Shown: in pieces, positions 36,616 through 48,600 of the stretch
Numbering within the stretch: position 1 is the stretch's first letter
Layout: each line of letters starts with the position of its first letter
NCBI RefSeq assembly: GCF_964355755.1
Contig: NC_092675.1
Coordinates: forward strand, 20,102,912-20,166,911
Reading direction: 5' to 3'
From: Antedon mediterranea
Lineage: Eukaryota > Echinodermata > Crinoidea > Comatulida > Antedonidae
Length of the DNA: 64,000 bases
Translations under genes and position numbers: made by a program
The notes under the pieces: model-generated
What the model was told of the DNA's origin: nothing
The model's input: only the letters and a program-made list of their open reading frames with translations
Database searches by the model: none

Positions 36616-39600
36616 AGAATGATCTTAATAAAACATTTTCAGATGTGTAACTGTAATCCTGAGGGATCTGTAAGTCTTCAATGCAACTCGCTTGATGGTA
36701 GCTGCTTCTGTCATCCTGGAATAGGCCAAGAAAAATGTACAGAATGTATCGATGGATTCCATACTCTTAGCGATGATGGGTGTACAAGCTGTAGATGCGA
36801 TTTAGCAGGCAGTTACAATAGTACATGCAATGTTACGACTGGACAGTGTATTTGCAAGGAAAACACACAAGGGCTGCTGTGTGAGACATGTTCTGCATCT
36901 TCATTTCATAAAGCTGAGATGTATGCTACAGGTTGCCTTGACTGTGTGTGTATGGGTATCACTTCTGAGTGTACTAGCAGTTTCTGGAAAAATGCTTTGG
37001 TAAGTTATAGCTAGTCCACAAATGACAGATTGTATATTGGTGTCTATCCCACATTATTATAATTTATCTTAAATTAATGTTTGAGAATAAACTCATTTTT
37101 TTTAATGATTGCCATTGGCCAGGCCAGATTCTACTCTCCTTACACAAACATGTCTAGGTTTCTAGACAGCTTTTTAACCTAATATTGAAAAACTAAACAA
37201 CATAAAATAATAATACAGGTATATAATAATTAAAGACTAATAGACATGTGTAAGCATGCCATATAATTTGACTTTCTAAGGGAACATTACTTTACCCGTT
37301 GATTAAGAATTAAATATTATACAGTAATTTGTACTTAATTATATTATTAACATTTTAATGTAAATTTAAAACAATTTATTTAGATGTCCATATTATTTAT
37401 ATTATTTGTATCACTTAGTAACTGGTTGGAGGTACACACCTAATTGGTGACAGTGGCTTAGGCTGCTTTTGTGCTTTCCTGACAGCTAGTCACTATGATT
37501 TTATATTTTCTTTGTGTGCCATGTTTGTTTAATTTGTTGATTTGTATTATATTTTGTTAAATGTATCTTTTATAATAATAACAATAATATTGTTATTATA
37601 GTTTGAAATACCAACCGAAAAAGCTGATTTATGGCAAGTGACGAGCAGCAACAATGCTCAGGAATTGTATAGAGAACAACCAATAGCAACATTACAAAAG
37701 GGTGATAACTACTTATCTGTTGACATAACTGATGCGAGCGATGTATACTGGCAACCTATTGGAGGCACCTTGAGTGAAAACCTCCTCTACTTGTATGGAA
37801 ATGAGGTTCGCTTCGTTCTTTACTATGAAGCTTCATCCAGTCTAGCAAGCCCTATTGCTGAACCTAAAGTGATCCTGTCGGTAAGATGATATAATTTATT
37901 ATTATTTTTATTATTTATAGTGGGTGACCTCTTCAGTGGCTGTAAGTGTACTAGAACACCGGGTAACCCCTTACTTGTCTCGAAAGATGTACAAGGTTCC
38001 TAAAAGTGCACATGATTTATAGTCCTTACTCGAGAAGACTCGTTTTACCACCAGAGCCAAGGAGCGAGTGTGCCGCAAACCCTTTCTGTTGTTATGGCAA
38101 TTGTGTCACCGCTACATTTCCACTGTCTTAACTGCTTGGGCTACTCACATAACTTTATGAATAGTGTATTAGTGTTACAAATACAAAGCCCCCTCTTTGC
38201 TGCACTGACAGAGTCCAAGAGAATACAGAGCATTACTTTTGAAGATAGATTGAAGATAAGGATGAAAGAAGCAAATTTGATTGATTGATTGAAATATATA
38301 TTTATACTGGGTAACCTCTTCAGTCAATGACTGGTCTCCCAGAGGGCCCAGTTATGATCAGTGGCTGTGATGTACTAATACACCGGGGTAACCCCCTACT
38401 CGTCTCGAAAGATGTACTAGGTTCTTTAAAGTGCACACGAGCTAGATGTGTACACTGGACCTACGGTTTATAGTCCTTATCCGAGAAGACTCGTTCTACC
38501 ACCAGAAGCATGGAGTGAGTGAGCCTCGAACCCCTGCCGTTGTTATGGCTACGTAATTACGGTTCCACTGTCTTAACCGCTCGGCCACTCACTCACTCAC
38601 ATTTAGTGTAGACATTTAAACTAATACATTATTCTTTTTGTCATAGGGTTTAGCAAACACGTATACATACACATTGAATCCTGTACTGAATGCCACATTC
38701 ACCCCTGTAACAATTCAAATGCAAGAAACATATTGGAGAACGGCAATTGATAATTTTGAAATCTCAAGACAAGAGTTTATTAAGACTTTGAGTAAAGTAG
38801 ACTATTTCTTAATACCAGCAACACTTTTCTTTGATCAACACATTTCCAGGTGAGATAATACTTGTAAAACTCTGTCTAAACTATTAAATTATTTTGATAA
38901 AAAAGTGTGATGGCCCAAATGTGGTATAATGCTTAAATATTGTAGTGATATGACATCATCATGTCCATATTTGGAGCTGTAGCTTGGTGGTTAAACGTGC
39001 TTGCCTTCCAATCCCAAGTTCCAGGGTTCAATCCTGACCTAGTGCCAGGGTTGTAACTCGCGACTGTTTCAACTCTACTCCCTAAGCCTCAAATGTGACT
39101 TAGTTTATAAGGATGATAAACTATATAGCATAGTGTATCTCATCCTATAATTGACGAGTTTGTGCTCGCTGTTGGATGAGTATGAAATAAAAAATGAAAT
39201 AAAAAATGTGTAAAATAAAAATAGTTTAGACAGAGCTTTAGGATGCTTTCTGCTGTAACGACCTAATTCCTAGTTATGTTATGTTAATTCATTCAGGACA
39301 TCACTCAATTCCTCGACACAGTTTTGGTAGATTTTAGCTCCAGATGATTACCTATGTATATTGTGCCATAGATCGTCTGAAACTCCCAAATTTCTGAAGC
39401 AGCACACTGTTAATAGAGTATAATCACATGCCCAACCCCTAGACTGAATTCAGATTCAGAACTAAATCCATTGTGAATGCAATCCAAGTATATTTCCACC
39501 TCTAATTTTTGCTAAAATCAGTGATAAAAAGTTGTTTACTCAAAAATATGTTATTTGTTTTGTATTAAAGCATTGGAGCAGTTTACTATGAAGAGGCAAC

Positions 39601-42600
39601 CCCTCCAGGGTCTGAATTTTATGATCCACGCGCTGCCACTGCGCTAGCTATTGAAAATTGTAACTGTGGAACCGGCTATGTTGGCCTATCATGTGAGGTA
39701 AAAGCCTTATTTTATTGTTTATTAAAAGTTGTAATTTACAGTAATACATCGCATAAACTTGCGCCGCATATTTTCCTCAAACTTGTTATTAGAGTTCCTT
39801 TGATTTATAGTTCATATTTTAATTATAGGAATGTGCACCAGAATTTTACCGTACAAATGTAACAGATCATGCATACTTTGGAGAGTGTATTCCATGTACG
39901 TGTTATGGACATAGTGATTCTTGTGATCCTAACACTGGACAATGTATGGATTGTCAACATAATACTACAGGTATGTAAAAGTAAATATTTCATTCATTTA
40001 AAAATAAAGTACAGTATCACATACAAATATTTTTATTTAAAGATGAACAATAAAGATTTCTTTTAAATCAAACTTTGAATAGATTATTTTTAATAATGTT
40101 AATTACTTTGGTTAAAAAACCGGAAAAAAAATGAATGTTTTTACATATAATAAAATGACAAAATAAATGGTTAAATTCAACCAAAAACCCATTGGCATTG
40201 GCAGCCAATTTGACTATTTTTTGCTTTAAATTACAGTTTTTTAGGTAAAATCTTTTTTTTTTTAGAAATGGATAACAATTAGGTGACAAAATAAAAATGA
40301 CTGGGGTAATAATGTTCAGCGCATTGAGACCTTGCTTATATGTGCTATATAAGAATGAACTATTATTATTATTAAAATGGCGTATTCAACAAAAAAATTA
40401 TTTTGTCATCTTTAATAATGTGATGATAAACTATTTACTTGTCACATTAAGATTATAAATAAACTTTTATTTATAAAGAAGAACCGTTAAACTGCTCAGT
40501 TCTGTTTCTTATAAAAATTTGTAAATTTAAAATTTGGTAAACACTTTATATATTTCTTTCAGGTATTAACTGTGAAATATGTGCAAATGGTACTTATGGT
40601 AATGCATTAGCTGGAACTGCAGATGACTGCATGGATTGCCCTTGCGGTGAACCAAAAGCATTTGATTCACGCTGCGAAGAAATAGAGGGCGTTGTCACAT
40701 GTTTGAGTTGTCTGCCAGGGCATGTGGGACCATTGTGTGATTCGTAAGTTATTCAAGACAATAAAAGTTACATAAACTCATTATTGTCTGCTTAAACGAT
40801 GTTCTATGTATCTTTTCGTTTCTGTTAAGCTTGGTCTACACTATCAAACTAGTCCCCATATACTGTAATGGACATGATGATGTCATATCACTAACATATT
40901 TAAACAGTATAATCAGTGCATCTATTGGTTTTATACAGTACATGTCCTTTTACAAAGTAGGGAATGCTCAATGAATTTGGAATAAGCAGATAATAATGTT
41001 AGTAAAGGTCTATACATATACAGGCAATGAATTGGAAATTTATTAATATCCCAAACAAATAATTATATTTATCATTGGATTCAGATTAAAAATAGGTTAT
41101 TGATGTTATAAAAATAGTTACACCATTTTCTTTTCTTTATTATCTAGTTGTGACCTCTTCTATTTTGGAGAGCCAGAACTAGAAGAAGGATTTTGCGAAG
41201 AATGCAATTGTAGTGGAAATGCATTGGAGTGTGACATTAGGTCGGGTCAGTGTATAGAATGTCAATTTCGAAGCACTGGATTCAACTGCGAGCGTTGTGA
41301 GAACACAACCTATGGCGATTCCAGCATGCAGAATTGTGATGGTAAGTAGATAATTATGAATGTTGATAATTTCTATTATTTATTGAGACAGTAGTGGTTT
41401 AATGGTAAGGACTTAGACTAGTATGTCAGAGGCATAGGTTCGAGACTGGAATGTGTCAAACATTGCTTGTATCCTATAGACAAAAAGCTGTTCTCCGTTT
41501 AGATGGAACCTTGGTCATGCGTACATAAAATGCAGATGCACGCAATAAGGAACTTATACACTAGTCAAAAAGATAATATTTTCGTCTCCTGGTGTGCTCG
41601 TCATATAGTAGGAGCTGCTTAGGGTTAAGTTAAACTGGGTTAAATTCAATTCTTATTAGAAAACGTATATTGGACACTTTTTAGTATAAATATACAACTG
41701 TAATTTTTTTAGATTGTAACTGTCATGTTCTCGGCTCGTTAAACCCTATCTGCAATCATCGCTCAGGCCAGTGTCCTTGCAAGTATGGTGTTGGAACTTT
41801 CACTTGTTCTCAATGCCTAGAAAACTTTTACGGTTTTGGTTTGATTGATGGATGCATTGATTGCGATTGCCATGAACTTGGTTCGACCTCGTTGCAATGT
41901 AACGAACAAGGGCTGTGCACTTGCTTTGGTGGAGCTGTTGGGGACAAATGTGATGTATGTTCTATGGGATATTTTGGCCTTCCGGAACAATCATGTGAAT
42001 GTGAGTAAATTACTTTCAGTTAATTCATTTCACTCTGCTTCATTCTTGACCAATTTGTTTTTGTGACAGGAGTCAAACTTAGATTAGCGAAAGCTATTTG
42101 TTGGCTCCTTTTCAGTAAATGTGAATAATGATGAATGTATAAATAAACATTGATTTCATTAAAACAGTAAAGTGTATTCAAATGTAGTATTTTATTGAAT
42201 TTTTAAAAATAACAATTTTTCTCTATGAAATATTGGATGTGCGCGAACAAAGCTTTACTAATCTTCCTTACAAACAAATCTAAAGGTATAAAATATATTC
42301 ATCATATTGAAATTTTACATTTTTGCAGCTTGTGTTTGTGACTCTGTTGGCACAGTTGGAGGATCTGCTGCTATCTGTGACATCATCGATGGACAATGTC
42401 CTTGCCAACCAGGTGTTGGAAATCGTGTCTGTGATCGTTGTCTTCCAACCTGGATCAATTTTGGACCTACAGGATGTGACAGTAAGAACCTTTGTTGCTT
42501 TTTTCTTTCCTTATAATTTTCATTGATTCATTTGGAGAATTTAATAAAACTTATTTTCATATTTCTTATCAGTGTTTGGTTTAGCAATTCAGCTTTATAT

Positions 42601-45600
42601 AGTCATTTGAATGATGACATGAAGCATTGGAGATTGTCCGTAAAACTTTGCCATCATTTGACTGTTCAAAATTGAATCATCTAAAAACAATTATAAGGAA
42701 ATATTAATAGGATCCTGAATTCATTTACAACCTTTTTTTGACAATTCCTGGGTTAGTTGCCTTGGTTGTAGTTGTACATCTGGTGTAGTTGCCCTGGTAC
42801 TAGTTGTACAGGTGGCGTAGTTGTAAAGGTGGTGTAGTTACCCTGGGTGTAGTTGTACAGGTGGTGTAGTTTCCCTGGGTAAATTGTACAGGTGGTGTAG
42901 TTGCCCTGGGTGTAGTTGTACATGTGGTGTAGTTGAACAGGTGGTGTAGTTGCCCTGGGTGTAGTTGTACAGGTGGTGTAGTTGCCCTGGGTGTAGTTGT
43001 ACAGGTGGTGTAGTTGCCCTGGGTGTAGTTGTACAGGTGGTGTAGTTTCCCTGGGTCTAGTTGTACAGGTTGTGTAGTTGCCCTGGGTCTAGTTGTACAG
43101 GTGGTGTAGTTGCCCTGGGTCTAGTTGTACAGGTGGTGTAGTTGCCCTGGGTCTAGTTGTACAGGTGGTGTAGTTGTACAGGTGGTGTAGTTGTACAGGT
43201 GACGTAGTTGCCCTAGGTCTAGTTGTACAGGTGGTGTAGTTGCCCTGGGTCTAGTTGTACAGGTGGTGTAGTTGCCCTGGGTCTAGTTGTACAGGTGGTG
43301 TAGTTGCCCTGGGTCTAGTTGTACAGGTGGTGTAGTTGCCCTGGGTCTAGTTGTACAGGTGGTGGAATTTATCCTTGTGGTTGTAGTAATTGTTTTCAAG
43401 TTTTCTTTGCTATCACTGTTTTTACCTTTTTCCAACAGAATGTGATCAATGTGTTGATACTCTGTATGCGTCACTTCTCAACCTGGATGAAGTCTGGTTA
43501 GAGCTGTGGTCAGTTGCCATACTTCTAGGAGAGTTACAAGATCTGGACAGAGAGCTACAGCCATTGTCTGTAGTGGTTAACGACACAGCATACACGCTAT
43601 CACAAACAATCCAGGCTTATGATGAGTTAAAACTGGATGTTGAGAGTATAGATGAGGACGCTTACAGAGCAGAGGTTAATCAACTTAATTTAGAGGTATG
43701 GATTAATAGAATACTGAAATTTAGATTAATGGATCTTGTTTTGATATTTTTCAAATTTTATTCTAAACAGTGAAAACATTTTCCTCTGGTTTCGATTAGT
43801 ATATTGATATTGTACATATACTTAACTAGTAGTGGTAGATTAGGCCTAGACATAAAAAACATGGACCAAGAGCAATCGAAGGCTATATTTTGTCAAAATA
43901 CAATACTTTTTTTGGAATTTGTAGATTTGTTACATCTTTAGTACAGTATATCAATACTTTGGTACTTTGCTTAATTTTCCAGAACTGATTTATATATTAG
44001 AAGAACACTGATTTATGGTCTGAAATGCAACATACAGAATTAATTTTGTTTTTTGAAGGCAGTTTCAGAAACTTAATAACAAACCTGTTAATCAAGCCAC
44101 AAACTTAATTTTAGCATTTTATGCACATACATTTAATAATTTTTTATTTTTGGATGTAATGTTTTTTTTTCTAGGCTGAAAATAATTTAGCAGCAGCTCT
44201 TGCTGTTGAAGGAATTCTGACAGTGAAATTGGAAGAAGTTCAAGTACTTATGGAAGAATCTGAACAGCTTTACAAAGATTCCTTGTCGACAGATCAGCTT
44301 CTTGATAACTATATAGCAATGATGGAATTGTGGAATGACACAAGTTATGAATACTATGCCGATGCACTGCTGCAGGCTGATGTCATTAGCAGTGTGTCAT
44401 TCATAGAAGATCAAGTATTAGTTGCCATGGAACTAGAACTCAGTCAAAATACATCAGTTTTAGCGGCCAACTTTTTTGGTCGCTCAACAGCACAAGTAAG
44501 AAACAAATTTACTTAATCGCGCATTTCATAAGTTTAAAAAGTCGCATAGAGTTCCCATATAAAATTGATAATTATTGAAGAATTGACTACCCTAAAAGAA
44601 AAATGCAAGAAGTATTCTCTATTCTTGAAACATTGTTTGTCAAACTAATTTGCACAATTTCCTTCCAAAAGATATATAGTCTGTTTTTTAGGGAATAATA
44701 CACTACAGTATGTGACATTAAGTAATTTAGTTTCCATACAGTATTGAACAAATGTTGGTATTTATAATTATATTTAAAGATTATTATTTAATAATTTGTG
44801 TTCTTTTCTTTAGGGACAGCGTGTGAATACATTGCAATCATCTATTCGTAGTACAGATGCAACTCTAAGAGGAATACAGGCAACTGTGGATGAGACTCAT
44901 GGTATTTTGGATGGTGTTGATGTCACTCTCGGACAAGTTGATAATATATTAAACTCAACTGAGGTATGAATGCAAACATTCAACATACAAGCATAAAGCT
45001 CTGTCTACACTATCAAACTTTATTTGGACATATCCCTACCATATTTGGACATATCCCTACCATATTTGGACATATCCCTACCATATTTGGACATATCCCT
45101 ACCATATTTGGACCCTACCATATTTGGACATAATATCCCTACCATATTTGGGTACATCACATTTTTTTTGTCAAACTAGATTGATAGTGTAGTTTTAAGA
45201 AGAAGTTTAAGTGTATGCATAGATTAAGAAAGAGCACTTACCACACACAAATAGAATGAAATATTGAGATGTGCTTACCAAATTAAAAGATTTTGTTTAC
45301 CTTTATTTTTTCCCTGTATCTTATATAATCCAAATTGTACCCTCGATATGTTCAATCTCATGATTTTCATTCCTCTCCCAAATCATTTATTTCATGTTTC
45401 CGCACTAAATAGTGGACACACTTTTAAATCTTTATTTATTTTTATACCTGATTATAAACTGTTTTCATTTAAATTGAATTAAAATGATTTTGTTTCAGTA
45501 CCAGATAAGATATTCAGATAGCATTGTAGAAAGCATTATAATGACGTTATCACTTGTAGACGGATCATTAAACAGCGCAGTTACATCATTGAGTGCTGGT

Positions 45601-48600
45601 GATTCTGACTTGGTGGCAATCTCTTTGATAAAGGACGGCGCACCAACCGGATTTACAGGAATCCCTATTGATCAAAGTATAAATCAATATTGTAAGCAAT
45701 ATCAATCATTTTCACAATTTTTGAAAGCACACCTACAATAGCCTAGATCTTGTATTGGCCAATATTATTGTTTGTTAGCCATCCTCATTTTAAGCCATCC
45801 TTGACTAGTTTCAGTTGACATATGCATTGCCTTTGAGTGAGAGACCAGCAATTTATGTGCTTCATATATATTTTTTTATTCATTGTACTTTTTAGTAATA
45901 TTAAATAATTAGAATGACTGAACAATGATTATTGTTTGATTTCTATAGAAATACAACTTTAAATCTCATTTACATGAGTTTGTTCATAAAGTGGACAGAG
46001 CTTACGCATTGTATTTTGTGAAATAAGTTAAGATGTACGTGTTCCACTGAAAAACAATTTTAGTACTATAAATATTTTCTCCATTTTATTTGGCCCTCAA
46101 TTAGTTTTATTTTTATTAATTTATTTTTATTTTATGTCTTTAGACACATGTGGCCAAGGATTACTAATAGTAAATTAATCACTGTACTATCAGATAGGTG
46201 GTAATCCCTCTGATACAGGGGCTATTTTGGTAACCCCCTACTTGTCTCGAATTATGAACTGGGTTCTTTAAAGTGCTATAGTTTCTTTAGGGGTGTCTTT
46301 CATTTTGTAGCCCGTGTTTTGATATTCCTTCTGTGTTCTATACTTAAAAGTCATTATTAAAACTTTCGTCTCTAGCAATTAATGGATGGACATCTGCAAT
46401 GGTTGCAACCGAATTTGCACTCGGTGACCTTCAAGATCGGCAAACAACAACTGAACAGTTTGTCCTTTTGGCTGAAAACACTGCATTTACGTTAGCAACC
46501 ACGGCACAAGATACGGTCACGTATGTTATGAATTTTGTAATGCTTATTAGGCTGAACCGCAAAGAACCCATAACACAATTGATCTCCTGTTAATCTAAAA
46601 CGTGTAGCATTTCGAAAGGCAGTGTGGGATATGGAATATGAGCCAATGAGAGCCATCATTAGAAGTAGCGCACTCTCAATATTTTGGAAACTTAAGGCCC
46701 TATATATACTATGAGAGGAGATAAGATGATTTTTGGAATTTGGAATATTTTCACCCAGGGCTCATGCACACATTTTGTATTCTCATATGAACTAATTATG
46801 AATTAATAATAATAGTTTAGCTTTCTAGTCTGGTGAGGGTGCTGACAATTGACGTCAGCCAGTGTGACCTTATAATTAACTCTGTACTTCTGATAGAGTA
46901 GTTAAAAAAAATGACAGACAGGAGATTCTCATGCTATAAGTTCATTACTTCAATGAACAAAGAGTATTTTTCTCAGATTTACTATATACCATTGAATGTT
47001 TACACTAAATTGATGTTTTCTGTAGGGTTTTTTCAGCTGCACAAGCTAGTGGCCAGGAGGCAGTTGATGTTATTGATTATTATGAGGCAGTTGTGGTAAC
47101 CATTAACCAAGCTCAAATGGTTATTCAGAACGCTAATGATACAATTGATGCTACCAACGCATTCCTTGCTGAGGTGTCCATTGAGTCTCTGGCAGCACAA
47201 GCAAATTCGTCTAAGTTTCTGAGTAGATCAACTCTGGATGTTGTTGAATTGAGAGAGACAGATGTAGAAGGTGAGTTTAAATAGTAACGATGTTGTGGTT
47301 AACAAGTTTATCTTCTAATCCCGGGATCTGGTGTCGTTATTTTGTTATATATATGTACATACCTGGCAACAACCATTTTTGCAAGTATAAATAATGTCAA
47401 AATTTAGGCTGGCCCAAATCCAAAATCATAGCAATGACTTGTAATTATCTGGCCTCCCTCAGCCATAGTCATTTGCTGGTCATAAAACAGAATATCACCT
47501 TTAAATACTTTCAGTATGTGTTAGTGTATAGTATCAGTATAATCACACAAAGCATTTGGTACACACAAGAGATAATAATATGATGTTTTCATTTTATTCT
47601 CTTAGCTTTGAATAATTCATTAACTCAGGCAGAAAATGCTGTCGAAGATTCAGAAGCTCTGTGGGCAATTATAGAAGCTGACACTGCCACTCTTCAAACA
47701 TCTGCAACTTCTTTGGCGCTCCTTGCAGCAGGTAAAGGTTACAGATTCATAGTAGCATAACAACTAAATATTATTTAGGTTTTATTCTGTTCTGTTATAC
47801 TTTTATTTCAAAAGAGAATGAATGGAAATGTGGCTATTGACCAAGGTCCCTGACACACTCCATTCTCAGTGCTGTATCTCTCTGTATGACAATATTTGCA
47901 GGGGCGAATGCAGGGGTGTTGCCCCAGTTGCCCGGGCGACACCCTTAATTTCATACTAAATGTTTTTTTCTGCCACTAAATTAAAATTTAGATCCCATTT
48001 CATCATATTATATATTAACTATTAATGTTATAGAAGTCCAGGGTTGAAAAAGACTATATTTATCTTCATTTCCCTACGTCCGTAATATTTGGGCGAATTT
48101 CCGTAATAATTACGGATGCTCCGAACTTTGAAAAAACAGTGTTTAATTGCTTCTTTCTGCAAATTTCGATGGTGGTTGTACAGTTTATAGTGGATAAATG
48201 AAAATGAATTTTGGAAATTGTGATTTTACTGACTTATTTAGCATTTATTTCAAAATAATACAATTTAACGTTTTGCTCAATATATTTCAAATAGCAGCTT
48301 TACATTTTTTTTCTAAATTGTTTTAATTATTAATTGATAATAATAATTAATTTGTATTAATTGATTTTAATTCCTATAATTTATTACATTACCGGAAGTA
48401 CCTTCGTCGTGGACCTCATCTGGCCTTCGCATTGAACGCAAAAATGTTATCCTATTGTTTTTCGCTTGTGTTTTACCGGCGGAAAAAACAGGCCTGATAC
48501 GATCTTTTTGCTACTGTGTAGCCTGATATAGAGTGTCATTTCTATTTATCATGAATTTTACGCGCGAGAGTACCATTTCCGGCCATCTAGGGGTGTCATT

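Larger units (their letters stand above)
37602..39650 (+). other. Laminin exons 15-17: L4 (laminin B) domain
   Basis: About residues 956-1145. DVYWQPIGGTLSENLLYLYG and VRFVLYYEASS correspond to the 'YW..P...LGN...SYGG.L.Y.L' core of the L4 domain. EISRQEFIKTLSKVDYFLI and AIENCNCGTGYVGLSC close it and resume the split LE module. Confidence 0.8.
39571..42481 (+). other. Laminin exons 17-22: C-terminal LE repeats
   Basis: About residues 1143-1482. Seven or so LE modules precede the rod. They include CTCYGHSDSCDPNTGQC, CPCGEPKAFDSRC, CNCSGNALECDIRSGQC, CNCHVLGSLNPIC, CDCHELGSTSLQC and CVCDSVGTVGGSAAIC. Nearly all of the exon junctions here are in phase 1, as is usual for LE modules. Confidence 0.85.

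Noticed and set aside
38070-38288. 72-codon forward open frame in laminin intron 15
   Set aside because: It lies in a reversed SINE copy and has no domain.
42743-43365. CRISPR-like array (regular 32-base repeat)
   Set aside because: There are no unique spacers, since the whole unit repeats, and the context is a eukaryotic intron. It is a minisatellite.
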